Origin: Bacteroides sp.
GTDB taxonomy: Bacteria; Bacteroidota; Bacteroidia; Bacteroidales; Muribaculaceae
Reading direction: 5' to 3'
Assembly: GCA_014801985.1 (NCBI GenBank)
Contig: JAAVDD010000013.1
Location: forward strand, 68,702 to 132,701
DNA length: 64,000 bases
The translations under genes and the position numbers were made by a program. Below, one piece after another: positions 48,319 through 57,252 of the stretch (the first letter of the stretch is position 1; each line of letters begins with the position of its first letter). Under the pieces are notes generated by a model. It did not search any database, was not told the DNA's origin, and saw only the letters and a list, made by a program, of their open reading frames with translations.

Positions 48319-50355
48319 ATGGCAAAAGTAATTAAAGACTCCACGTCTAAAACACATAATGCACAAAAGGATCTTCGTCTCCCCTATCCTCCTAAATCAG
48401 CATTCCTTCCGACTACAAAGGATGAGATGAATGCCCTCGGATGGGATCAGGCAGATGTTATCCTTTTTTCCGGGGATGCATATATAGACCATCCTTCTTT
48501 CGGGGCAGCCGTGATTGGACGAACCCTACAGTCGTTAGGTCTCAAGGTTGCCATTGTGCCACAACCAAATTGGCGTGATGATCTACGTGATTTCAAAAAG
48601 CTGGGACGTCCTCGTCTCTTCTTTGGAGTTTCAGCAGGAGCAATGGATTCAATGGTGAATCATTACACAGCAAATAGGCGCCTTCGACATGACGATGCAT
48701 ATACTCCTGGTGGAAAACATGGCATGAGACCGGATTATCCTACTATTGTGTACTCAAAGATCCTTAAAGATCTTTACCCGGATGTCCCTATTGTAGCAGG
48801 GGGAATAGAAGCATCCTTACGAAGAGTGTCGCATTATGACTATTGGAAAGATTCTCTCCAACCATCAATAATGAATGATGCGTATGCAGACATGATTATC
48901 TACGGAATGGGAGAGAAACCTTTCCGGGAAATTGTGCAACGTCTGAAGGAGGGAGTTAAAATTGAAGAAATGAAAGACATCCCCCAGACTGTGGTCTATT
49001 CCGCGGAATCGCCTGCCGTTAATGATATCATACTTAATAGTTATGAGGATTGTCTGAAGGACAAAAAGAAACAGGCGGAAAATTTTCGCCACGTGGAGGA
49101 GGAATCGAACAAATATGAAGGTAAGACACTTTGGCAATCTACCAAAGGAAAGATGATTAAAATCAATCCTATGTTTCCACCTTTGTCTACGGAAGAGGTG
49201 GATGCTTCGTTTGATCTGCCTTATACCAGACTTCCACATCCACGATACAAAGGCAAGACTATTCCTGCTTACGAAATGATCAGGCACTCGGTATGTATGC
49301 ATCGGGGATGTTTCGGAGGATGTGCATTCTGCACAATCTCGGCACATCAAGGTAAATTCATTTCTTCAAGATCAAAGGAATCTATTTTAAAAGAAGTGCG
49401 TCAAGTAACCCAAATGCACGATTTTAAGGGTTATATTTCAGATTTAGGCGGTCCTTCAGCTAATATGTACAGAATGGGAGGGAAAAATAAGGATATATGC
49501 AAACAATGCAGCCGTCCTTCCTGTCTACATCCCAAGCCATGTAAAAATCTTGATAATGATCATTCTCCTATCCTGGAAATCTATCATGAAGTAGATGCTC
49601 TTCCGGAGGTGAAAAAATCATTCATCGGAAGCGGTGTGAGATACGACCTATCTATGGCAGATTCCAGGAATGAGCAAACCAATGCTGTGAATCGGAAATA
49701 TATGCGGGAACTTATCACAGATCATGTAAGCGGGCGTCTGAAAGTGGCACCGGAACACACCTCCGATCAAGTATTAAATTGCATGAGGAAACCATCCTTC
49801 TCTCTTTTTCACCGTTTCAAGAATATATTTGACAAGGTGAATGAAGAACGAGGATTAAGACAACAGCTCATCCCCTATTTTATCTCTTCTCATCCGGGAT
49901 GTACAGAGGAAGATATGGCCGAACTTGCTGCTGAAACAAAAAAGCTTAATTTTCATCTTGAGCAGATTCAAGATTTCACTCCGACTCCGATGACCCTTGC
50001 CACGGAGATTTACTACACCGGATATCATCCTTATACAGGTGAGAAAATGTACACGGCTCATTCGGAAAAAGAGAAACTCGCTCAACGTGATTTCTTCTTC
50101 TGGTATAAACCGGAGAATAAACCCAGGATTATTTCAGAATTAAGGAAGATGGGCAGGAAAGACCTCATAGCTGCACTTTTCGACAATCCGCCACGCAATC
50201 ACGGACTCCTTCCAAACGTATCTTTTCACGCCAACAGTAAGAAAGATGCTCGATACGGAAGTCAGGCTAAACGAGATACAATACACAATTCCAAAGTGTA
50301 TGGTCAAGTAAAAAATAAACCTTCAAAACGAAGGAACAGAGATAACCAACTTTAA
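48319..50355 (+). CDS. YgiQ family radical SAM protein
   Basis: I start at MAKVIKDSTSK (48319), giving 678 residues. The upstream ATG at 48238 lies inside uvrB and adds unrelated residues. The radical SAM motif CFGGCAFC (CxxxCxxC) is near residues 331-338. The N-terminal part has a B12-binding-like look (LFSGDAYIDHPSFGAAVIGR). Further Cys are clustered in CKQCSRPSCLHPKPC. The reaction of YgiQ proteins is not established. It follows uvrB by 16 bases and precedes the S9 peptidase gene by 9. Confidence 0.93.
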   Translation: MAKVIKDSTSKTHNAQKDLRLPYPPKSAFLPTTKDEMNALGWDQADVILFSGDAYIDHPSFGAAVIGRTLQSLGLKVAIVPQPNWRDDLRDFKKLGRPRLFFGVSAGAMDSMVNHYTANRRLRHDDAYTPGGKHGMRPDYPTIVYSKILKDLYPDVPIVAGGIEASLRRVSHYDYWKDSLQPSIMNDAYADMIIYGMGEKPFREIVQRLKEGVKIEEMKDIPQTVVYSAESPAVNDIILNSYEDCLKDKKKQAENFRHVEEESNKYEGKTLWQSTKGKMIKINPMFPPLSTEEVDASFDLPYTRLPHPRYKGKTIPAYEMIRHSVCMHRGCFGGCAFCTISAHQGKFISSRSKESILKEVRQVTQMHDFKGYISDLGGPSANMYRMGGKNKDICKQCSRPSCLHPKPCKNLDNDHSPILEIYHEVDALPEVKKSFIGSGVRYDLSMADSRNEQTNAVNRKYMRELITDHVSGRLKVAPEHTSDQVLNCMRKPSFSLFHRFKNIFDKVNEERGLRQQLIPYFISSHPGCTEEDMAELAAETKKLNFHLEQIQDFTPTPMTLATEIYYTGYHPYTGEKMYTAHSEKEKLAQRDFFFWYKPENKPRIISELRKMGRKDLIAALFDNPPRNHGLLPNVSFHANSKKDARYGSQAKRDTIHNSKVYGQVKNKPSKRRNRDNQL

Positions 50356-50364
50356 ATCTACATT

Positions 50365-52503
50365 ATGAACAAAGCAAAATTCGCGATGGGCGCAATGCTG
50401 CTTCCGATCTCTCTGGCTGGATGTCAGAAAGAAAAAGCAGCCGACACAATTATTGAAAAGCCCGAAGTTCAAATCACAGACGGGATGATTACTCCCGAAA
50501 TCCTTGAGGCCTTCGGTCGAATTGGAGAGGCAGTGCCTTCTCCCGACGGCTCAAAGATTATTTTCACTCTTACCTATGAGAGTATAGAACTCAACAAAGG
50601 TAATGCCGAAATCTATTCCATGGATGCCGATGGCAAAAACATGACCCGACTAACCAAAACCGCAGGGTCGGAATCCAACCTCAGATGGATTGACGAGGGT
50701 AAAAAGATTGCCTTTATCCGCTATGACAAGGATTCGGAGGCTTCTCAGCTATTCGTCATGAATGCCGATGGTTCAGGAGAAAAGAAAGTATCGGATGTCA
50801 AGAATGGCATCAATTGTTTTGAAATCTCACCTGATGGATCTAAAGTTATCTATGCTACACCCATTGATGATTTCAATAAGAACGATGAAGAGCTTTTCAA
50901 GGGTCTTTCCAAAACTACGGGTAGGGTAATCGATGATCTCGGTTACAAACATTGGGACGAATGGATCACCCAGATTCCTCATCCTTTCCTTGCAGACTTC
51001 AACGGAAATCAATTGGAAAACGCTTATGACATTATGGAAGGTGAACCCTACGAGTGTCCGATGCTTCCTTTTGGAGGCGCCGAATCATTCGCCTGGAGTC
51101 CCGACAGCAAATCCCTTATTTATGTTTCTCGAAAACATAAAGGACAGGATATGGTATTCTCCACTGATAGTGACCTCTATCTTTATAATATAGCCGATAA
51201 AACCACAAAGAATCTTACAGAAGGAATGTCTGGCTATGACACCGACCCATTATTCTCTCCCGACGGAAAAACTGTGGCATGGCTTTCAATGGCCACTGCT
51301 AAATATGAGAGCGATAAAAAGCGTCTCATGGTCATGAATGCAGATGGTTCGTCGAAAAGAGACCTTACAGAAAAGTGGGACTACTGGCCCGAACAGATTT
51401 CTTGGGCTAAGGATGGCAAGAAGATATGGTTCACCGGCTATTATCAGGGTGTAGCTCCTGTCTTCACAATCGATGTCGCGACCGCGAATATCGATACTAT
51501 AGCAATCGACCAGTGTGACTTTGCTTCTGTTGTTCCCGTGGCTGATAACGCGGCGATTGCCCTCCGTCACTCAATGCGTTCTCCCAATGAAATTACACTT
51601 GTCAAGAAAGAAGATGTCACTGAACTAACTTCTATCAATACAGACCTTCTTGCACAGCTTAAACTTGGAGAAGTGAAGAAAGTCGTGGTTCCCACCACCG
51701 ACGGCAAGGAGATGACTTGCTGGGAAATACTTCCGCCTGATTTTGATCCTAATAAGAAATATCCGGCTATCCTATATTGTCAGGGAGGACCTCAGCAGGC
51801 TGTCAGCCAGTTCTGGAGCTATCGTTGGAACTTCATGATTATGGCTGCCAACGGATATATTGTCATTGCTCCCAACCGGCGTGGTCTCCCCGGTTTTGGT
51901 GAGGAATGGAATCGTCAGATTTCTGGCGACTACGGTGGCCAGAATATGCAGGACTATTTCTCTGCTACTGATTATATCAAGAATCGTCCATACGTAGATG
52001 AGAATCGTGTAGGTGCAATCGGTGCAAGCTATGGAGGATTCTCTGCTTACTGGCTTGCCGGACATAATGACGGACGTTTTGCAGCAATCGTGGCTCATGC
52101 AGGTATATTTAACCTTGAGGCTCAATATCTGGAAACAGAGGAGATGTGGTTTGCTGATTTCGACCTTGGAGGTCCGTATTGGGAAAAGGAGAACGCCATT
52201 GCACAGCGCACTTACTCCAATTCTCCCCATCGCTATGTAAACAATTGGCAATGTCCGATGCTGATAACCGTTGGCGAACTTGATTATCGTATCCTCGCTT
52301 CTCAAGGTATGCAAGCTTTCAATGCAGCCAAGATGCACGGTCTTGAAGCAGAAATGCTTGTTTTCCCCGATGAGAACCACTGGGTGCTCAAACCTCAGAA
52401 TGCAATACTTTGGCAAAGAGTATTCTTCCGATTCCTCGATAAATACCTAAAGAATCCGAAAGCGCCTAAAGCTGAAACACCTGTCCAGGATTCTGCAAAA
52501 TAA
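50365..52503 (+). CDS. S9 family peptidase, lipoprotein (DPP-like)
   Basis: This 712-residue lipoprotein has a lipobox in LPISLAGC at about residue 20. The N-terminal half is a WD40-like beta-propeller, with repeats such as PSPDGSKIIFTL, ISPDGSKVIYA and FSPDGKTVAWL. The C-terminal alpha/beta hydrolase has the catalytic Ser in GASYGGFS near residue 555, Asp in GELDYRI near 640 and His in DENHWVL near 672. It should release di- or tripeptides from exported proteins or diet peptides. A terminator follows. Confidence 0.93.
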   Translation: MNKAKFAMGAMLLPISLAGCQKEKAADTIIEKPEVQITDGMITPEILEAFGRIGEAVPSPDGSKIIFTLTYESIELNKGNAEIYSMDADGKNMTRLTKTAGSESNLRWIDEGKKIAFIRYDKDSEASQLFVMNADGSGEKKVSDVKNGINCFEISPDGSKVIYATPIDDFNKNDEELFKGLSKTTGRVIDDLGYKHWDEWITQIPHPFLADFNGNQLENAYDIMEGEPYECPMLPFGGAESFAWSPDSKSLIYVSRKHKGQDMVFSTDSDLYLYNIADKTTKNLTEGMSGYDTDPLFSPDGKTVAWLSMATAKYESDKKRLMVMNADGSSKRDLTEKWDYWPEQISWAKDGKKIWFTGYYQGVAPVFTIDVATANIDTIAIDQCDFASVVPVADNAAIALRHSMRSPNEITLVKKEDVTELTSINTDLLAQLKLGEVKKVVVPTTDGKEMTCWEILPPDFDPNKKYPAILYCQGGPQQAVSQFWSYRWNFMIMAANGYIVIAPNRRGLPGFGEEWNRQISGDYGGQNMQDYFSATDYIKNRPYVDENRVGAIGASYGGFSAYWLAGHNDGRFAAIVAHAGIFNLEAQYLETEEMWFADFDLGGPYWEKENAIAQRTYSNSPHRYVNNWQCPMLITVGELDYRILASQGMQAFNAAKMHGLEAEMLVFPDENHWVLKPQNAILWQRVFFRFLDKYLKNPKAPKAETPVQDSAK

Positions 52504-52530
52504 TACATCCAAAAGAATTATTCTAATATT

Positions 52531-52568
52531 AACCGGGAGTTCGGGCAAAGCCTGTACTCCCGGTTTTA
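52531..52568 (+). terminator. Terminator after the S9 peptidase gene
   Basis: AACCGGGAGT (52531-52540) pairs with ACTCCCGGTT (52555-52564), followed by TTAT. The loop has a further small GGGC/GCCT pairing. Confidence 0.85.
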
Positions 52569-52704
52569 TATAATAGGATTGCCACATCCTGCAATTGGAT
52601 TTATTTACATTGAAGAATATTGCAATCTTTCAACCTTTTTACCTCCTTCCGCTGTTAAAATGAGTGAAACATTATATAAAAAGGGTTAATACATATTTTT
52701 TTGT

Positions 52705-52712
52705 TAATTTTG
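52705..52712 (+). promoter_or_regulatory. Possible -7 element for the P-type ATPase gene
   Basis: TAATTTTG fits TAnnTTTG and lies about 44 bases before the ATG. No matching -33 box is visible at the usual distance. Confidence 0.5.
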
Positions 52713-52755
52713 CAGTATAAAGGAAAAACCAAATATTTAACTAATTTATAAATCA

Positions 52756-55428
52756 ATGGCAGAAAAAAAACATTACAACGGTCTGACAGATGCCGAGGTA
52801 TTGGAAAGCCGTGCCAAGTATGGCGTGAATATCCTTACACCAGCCGAACAGACTCCGTTATGGAAGAGATTCCTTGAAAAATTCGGGGATCCACTGATTA
52901 TTATCCTGCTTATCGCGGGTGCCCTTTCCATAGGCATTTCATGCTATGAGTTTTGGGGACTCGAAAAGGGTGCAGGAGTGTTCTTTGAACCTATAGGCAT
53001 CTTTATTGCTATCCTTCTTGCTACCGGACTGGCATTCATCTTCGAGCTCAAAGCTGACAAAGAATTTGCACTTCTTAATCAGGTTAATGATGATGAACCG
53101 GTGCAGGTAATCCGAAATGGAAATGTGACCCAGGTTCCGCGCAAGGATGTTGTAGTGGGTGATATAGTGATCCTTAATACAGGTGAAGAGGTTCCAGCCG
53201 ATGGTGAGCTCCTTGAAGCGGTGTCACTTAACATTGATGAGTCCACGCTTACTGGCGAACCAATGTGTCATAAGACCACAGATCCCGATCAGTTCAATCC
53301 GGAGGATACATTCCCTTCTAATCACGCCATGCGTGGTACAAAGGTAATGGAGGGACATGGAGTAATGAAAGTCCTTGCAGTTGGTGATAAGACTGAAAAT
53401 GGAAAAGTGTTTGAAGCTGCACAGATTGATGATAGCGTAAAAACACCTCTCAACGAACAGCTTGACGGTCTTGGAGATCTCATCACAAAAATTTCCTATG
53501 CTTTTGCAGGTCTGATTGTGGTCGGAAGACTTATCATGTTCTTCGCCAATATGGACAATGGCTTCAATTGGGTGGAATTTGTAGCATATCTTCTCCAGAC
53601 CCTTATGATTGCCGTGACTCTTGTCGTGGTTGCAGTTCCGGAGGGATTGCCAATGGCTGTCACTCTTTCGCTTGCCTACTCTATGCGACGCATGCTTAAG
53701 ACAAATAATCTTGTGAGAAAGATGCATGCGTGTGAGACAATGGGTGCCACAACTGTTATCTGTACGGATAAGACTGGTACTCTAACCCAAAATCAGATGC
53801 AGATTTACAAGACCAACTTCTTCGGAAACCCATCCGATGAAGTCCTTTATGAAGGTATTGCTGTGAACTCAACCGCTCAGCTTGATCTTTCAGATAGTAA
53901 ACCACAGGTGCTTGGTAACCCAACCGAAGGAGCTCTGCTTCTATGGCTTCGCGAGCGTGGTGCCGATTATGTAAAACTGCGTGAAGAGGCGGGTCGTCTT
54001 GAAGAATTGCCGTTCACCACTGAACGCAAGTATATGGCTACCGTTGTGAAATCGACAACCGGGAAAAAGATTCTTTACGTTAAAGGTGCACCCGAAATTG
54101 TATTCGGAATGTGCAAGGATACTGCGGGTGTTACCAAAAAGGAGATAGATGCCCAACTTCTCGAATACCAGAATATGGCTATGCGTACTCTCGGCTTCGC
54201 TTACCAGGAAATCAAAGATGGAGATAAGACCATAGTTGATGGAAAGGTAGCCGCAGAGAATCTTACCTTCCTTGGAATTGTAGCAATCTCCGATCCTGTA
54301 CGTGCAGATGTTCCCGATGCAGTTAAAGAGGTTATGGATGCGGGTATTCAAGTTAAGATCGTAACCGGCGACACCCCCGGAACCGCTAAGGAGATAGGAC
54401 GTCAGGTCGGTCTCTGGAACGATGCTACGGACGGTGATGAAAATATCATCACCGGCACAGAATTTGCAGAGCTCCCAGACGATGAACTTCGCAAACGCGT
54501 CGGAAAAATCAAGATTATAGCCCGTGCTCGTCCGATGGATAAGAAACGTCTTGTAGAATCACTTCAGGCCAATAATGAAGTGGTGGCTGTAACAGGTGAT
54601 GGAACAAACGATGCCCCTGCACTGAAGGCAGCCCATGTTGGTCTTTCAATGGGTGATGGCACTTCCGTAGCGAAAGAGGCTTCTGATATTACCATTGTTG
54701 ACAACTCCTTCTCCTCCATCGGTAGAGCGGTTATGTGGGGTCGTTCCCTTTTCCAGAATATACAGCGCTTCATCCTATTCCAGATGACTGTGAATGTGGC
54801 TGCCTGTTTCATTGTACTTGCCGGTGCATTCATGGGAACTGAATCACCTCTTACCGTGACTCAGATGCTTTGGGTGAACCTTATTATGGATACCTTTGCT
54901 GCAATGGCATTGGCTTCTCTCCCACCATCGGAAAGCGTGATGAAAGATAAGCCTCGTTCACGTGAGGCATTCATAATTAACCGTCCGATGTGGAAATCAA
55001 TTGTGGGTGTAGGTGGTATTTTCTTCCTGATCCTTCTTGGCATTCTCTATATATTCGAACACTACGATGTGCAGAATATCTTGCAACTATTCTCTTTCAT
55101 TCCGCAGACTGTAGATGCGAACAATCCTTCTCTTACCCCGATAGAATTGTCGATGTTCTTTACAATCTTCGTGTTCCTTCAGTTCTGGAATATGTTTAAT
55201 GCCCGCGCATTTGAAACGGGACGTTCTGCTTTCCATTTCAAGAATTGCAGTGGATTCGTATTGATCGCTTTGGTTATTCTTATCGGCCAGATTTTCATTG
55301 TTTCAATAGGTGGCGAATTCTTTAATGTCACTCCCCTTTCATTCATAGACTGGATTGTGATAATTGGAGCCACTTCTATTGTGCTCTGGCTTGGAGAATG
55401 TGTACGTCTATTTCAGAAAAATAAGTAA
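52756..55428 (+). CDS. Calcium-type P-type ATPase (PMCA/SERCA-like)
   Basis: The 890-residue ion pump has the phosphorylated Asp in CTDKTGTLTQNQ (Asp 338). The actuator TGE segment is in STLTGEP near residue 162. The ATP-binding hinge is in GDGTNDAPALKAAHVGLSMG near 615. The ion site PEGLP in TM4 (VVAVPEGLPMAVTLSLAYSM) is near 295. Membrane segments flank these in the usual 2+2+6 layout. TM4 and overall length fit the calcium-transporting group; the ion is inferred. Confidence 0.93.
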   Translation: MAEKKHYNGLTDAEVLESRAKYGVNILTPAEQTPLWKRFLEKFGDPLIIILLIAGALSIGISCYEFWGLEKGAGVFFEPIGIFIAILLATGLAFIFELKADKEFALLNQVNDDEPVQVIRNGNVTQVPRKDVVVGDIVILNTGEEVPADGELLEAVSLNIDESTLTGEPMCHKTTDPDQFNPEDTFPSNHAMRGTKVMEGHGVMKVLAVGDKTENGKVFEAAQIDDSVKTPLNEQLDGLGDLITKISYAFAGLIVVGRLIMFFANMDNGFNWVEFVAYLLQTLMIAVTLVVVAVPEGLPMAVTLSLAYSMRRMLKTNNLVRKMHACETMGATTVICTDKTGTLTQNQMQIYKTNFFGNPSDEVLYEGIAVNSTAQLDLSDSKPQVLGNPTEGALLLWLRERGADYVKLREEAGRLEELPFTTERKYMATVVKSTTGKKILYVKGAPEIVFGMCKDTAGVTKKEIDAQLLEYQNMAMRTLGFAYQEIKDGDKTIVDGKVAAENLTFLGIVAISDPVRADVPDAVKEVMDAGIQVKIVTGDTPGTAKEIGRQVGLWNDATDGDENIITGTEFAELPDDELRKRVGKIKIIARARPMDKKRLVESLQANNEVVAVTGDGTNDAPALKAAHVGLSMGDGTSVAKEASDITIVDNSFSSIGRAVMWGRSLFQNIQRFILFQMTVNVAACFIVLAGAFMGTESPLTVTQMLWVNLIMDTFAAMALASLPPSESVMKDKPRSREAFIINRPMWKSIVGVGGIFFLILLGILYIFEHYDVQNILQLFSFIPQTVDANNPSLTPIELSMFFTIFVFLQFWNMFNARAFETGRSAFHFKNCSGFVLIALVILIGQIFIVSIGGEFFNVTPLSFIDWIVIIGATSIVLWLGECVRLFQKNK

Positions 55429-55466
55429 CCAAATCTACACATTCCTATTTCCACTAATATGTGTCA

Positions 55467-55500
55467 GGTGCGCATCCTTTCGGGGTTGCGCGCCTTTTTT
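55467..55500 (+). terminator. Terminator after the P-type ATPase gene
   Basis: GGTGCGCATCC (55467-55477) pairs, with a wobble and one mismatch, with GGTTGCGCGCC (up to 55494), followed by a run of Ts. Confidence 0.8.
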
Positions 55501-56042
55501 ATACACCTTATCTGTCAAAGTATAAAAATCACGATAATCTTGTATTCTTAAGAGTTTATTATTCTTCATGAGTAAAACCATCCCTTTTTCCATATCTCAT
55601 ATAGTGGCTTAGCTTCTGGAAAATCCAGCCGAGAATCTGCCTTTTTATTTTGAATATATCAAAAAATATATTAACTTTATAACGTCTTTCAGAAATGAAG
55701 GCAGACATACATGAGTTTAGAGGACTGACTCTCGATTAAGAGGTCTCTCAAAATTCAATAGTTTTATTTTAGCTGATAGCTATTACTATGCTTATGCAAG
55801 TATGGCAGGCAGACACGAAAAAGATAGCTCTTGCTATGCCCGCGTCTATTTTAATTATTATCCGACAGCCTATGCTATGCACTTTAGTTTAGCGTAATGT
55901 CAGCAAAATAGAACTATGACATTTTGAACCAGACCTCCCGATGAAGGCTTCGGGATTAAAGCAAACTCGATTTGCTAAAGTCATAAATCATTTTTATGGC
56001 AAATTATTAATCGAATTTTTTAACTCTAAACTATAAAATTGT
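55501..56042 (+). promoter_or_regulatory. Long hairpin-rich noncoding region / possible structured leader
   Basis: No gene-length frame is convincing in these 542 bases. Three imperfect 17-base repeats lie at 55775-55791, 55823-55839 and 55864-55880. Two perfect hairpins follow: TCCCGA/TCGGGA (55936-55955) and AGCAAA/TTTGCT (55960-55976). The region ends at the ATG of the orphan gene at 56043. GGCAGACA also recurs near 55701 and 55807. I could not place a full promoter. It could be a long structured leader, a small RNA gene or a decayed sequence. Confidence 0.45.
55775..55880. repeat. Three imperfect 17-bp direct repeats
   Basis: GATAGCTATTACTATGC (55775-55791), GATAGCTCTTGCTATGC (55823-55839) and GACAGCCTATGCTATGC (55864-55880). 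Each can form a small hairpin (for example ATAGC-TCTT-GCTAT). Starts are 48 and 41 bases apart, too irregular and too few for CRISPR. Confidence 0.65.
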
Positions 56043-56498
56043 ATGAAAACTTATTTCAATCTCAATTCAACAACTTCTGTTGAGTCTCAAATCAACTCAA
56101 TCTTCAACTCTCTCTCATCTACTCTTTCAGAAACTTCAGTGGTGGTAAAAGACCGCGCACCAAAAGGAGGATCCTGCAAAGGGTTAATCAGTGTGTTCAA
56201 TAAAGCCGACCTCCGGCGCCAAAACGAGGAAGAAAAAGAGTATCGCGAATATATCCGTCAGGGATATAGCAAGGAAACGCTCCAAAAACCTTTCAAGGCT
56301 ACACCGTCGGTGAGATATGCCTTCTATCCAAATACCATTTCTCCCGACAAGTTGGGTTCAGTGGCCATTTATGGCAAAAATCTTGCCTCTCTCCTTCTGA
56401 TGATCAAGAAAAGCAATTCACTCTTCGGCCACCGAGTGATAAGTGCCACCACAGAAATAGGTATCCGCCCATTCCTTGATGTGAAAGTTGTTGCCTGA
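56043..56498 (+). CDS. Orphan protein of unknown function, 151 residues
   Basis: I do not recognise a family. The N-terminal 35 residues are rich in Ser, Asn and Thr (FNLNSTTSVESQINSIFNSL). A basic/Gly stretch (VKDRAPKGGSCKGLIS) follows, then a charged helix (KADLRRQNEEEKEYREYI). A compact C-terminal part (SVAIYGKNLASLLLMIKKSN) completes it. No signal peptide or membrane helix is present. Base use looks genuine, with a proper ATG. It stands alone behind the hairpin-rich region and ahead of a terminator. Gly/Lys and Arg/Lys content would be compatible with nucleic-acid binding, but that is only a guess. Confidence 0.7.
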   Translation: MKTYFNLNSTTSVESQINSIFNSLSSTLSETSVVVKDRAPKGGSCKGLISVFNKADLRRQNEEEKEYREYIRQGYSKETLQKPFKATPSVRYAFYPNTISPDKLGSVAIYGKNLASLLLMIKKSNSLFGHRVISATTEIGIRPFLDVKVVA

Positions 56499-56535
56499 TT
56501 TACCTTTCTATATAATAAATAGAGAGTTTATAATT

Positions 56536-56586
56536 ATGGAAGATACATCTCTTACTTCCGAACTCACCGAGTTCGTAGAAAACTAG
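56536..56586 (+). CDS. Possible 16-codon acidic small open reading frame
   Basis: ATG 56536 opens MEDTSLTSELTEFVEN and stops at 56586, between the orphan gene and its terminator. It is acidic and uses common codons. It has no recognised relative, and chance occurrence is quite possible. Confidence 0.25.
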   Translation: MEDTSLTSELTEFVEN

Positions 56587-56628
56587 TGTGATTAATCTAT
56601 CGCAAACGCACCACAATTATACAAGCGA

Positions 56629-56660
56629 ACCCCTCTTTTAAAAGAGGGGTTTTATTATTT
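56629..56660 (+). terminator. Terminator after the orphan gene
   Basis: AACCCCTCTTTT (56629-56640) pairs perfectly with AAAAGAGGGGTT (56641-56652) and is followed by TTATTATTT. The hairpin is nearly symmetrical and could work in both directions. Confidence 0.85.
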
Positions 56661-56702
56661 ATAAAAAATGTTAACATTCTGTTTTTATACCTTAATTATT
56701 AT

Positions 56703-56710
56703 TATCTTTG
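56703..56710 (+). promoter_or_regulatory. -7 element almost touching the HsdR_N-like start codon
   Basis: TATCTTTG fits TAnnTTTG exactly and ends 6 bases before ATG 56717. The -33 region (TCTG at 56678-56681, 21 bases away) is imperfect. The leader would be about 3 bases. Confidence 0.6.
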
Positions 56711-56716
56711 TAAATT

Positions 56717-57208
56717 ATGCATAAAGAAAATAAGAAATATCCGGTGCTGAATCTTCCTCCCGTAGAATTGCGAACCAAGGAAGAGAATGGCATATTAAAG
56801 GTGTTTGATCCGCTGAGAGAAAAGTATGTGGCTTTGACACCAGAGGAATATGTGAGACAGCATTTCACGGCTTGGCTTCGCGAGGATCTACATTTCCCTG
56901 CGTCGCTTATGGCTAATGAAATAGGCATCGAACTCAATGGTATGAAGAAACGATGTGACACAGTGGTATTTAATCCTGATGGTTCTCCTTTAATCATCGT
57001 GGAGTATAAAGCACCGGAAGTACATATTACTCAGAATGTATTTGATCAGATAGTAAGGTATAATATGACACTTAAAGCCAAATATCTTATCGTTTCTAAT
57101 GGTTTGAATCATTATTGTTGCGTTATAGATTACAAGACGGGGAGTTATAATTTCATACCGGCAATTCCCGATTATAGAAATCTGAGGAATGTTTATAGTG
57201 AAAATTAA
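56717..57208 (+). CDS. HsdR N-terminal-domain-like protein (PD-(D/E)xK fold)
   Basis: The 163-residue protein matches the family annotated as type I restriction enzyme R protein N-terminus (HSDR_N_2). KYVALTPEEYVRQHF near residues 36-50 is the usual opening. The nuclease-fold motif is in CDTVVFNPDG followed by IIVEYKAP (Asp then ExK) near residues 80-97. No hsdM or hsdS is nearby, and the family is widespread as a lone gene in Bacteroidales. I therefore read it as a housekeeping protein of unknown role, not as part of a restriction system. Confidence 0.85.
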   Translation: MHKENKKYPVLNLPPVELRTKEENGILKVFDPLREKYVALTPEEYVRQHFTAWLREDLHFPASLMANEIGIELNGMKKRCDTVVFNPDGSPLIIVEYKAPEVHITQNVFDQIVRYNMTLKAKYLIVSNGLNHYCCVIDYKTGSYNFIPAIPDYRNLRNVYSEN

Positions 57209-57252
57209 CAACTACAAGGTTTAAACTGTATCATAAAAACAAGTCTTCTCAA

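Noticed and set aside
55775..55880. A CRISPR array
   Set aside because: Only three imperfect repeats with uneven spacing, and no cas genes in the window.
56717..57208. A type I restriction system, from the HsdR_N-like gene
   Set aside because: There is no helicase part and no hsdM or hsdS nearby. The family occurs as a lone gene in many Bacteroidales.
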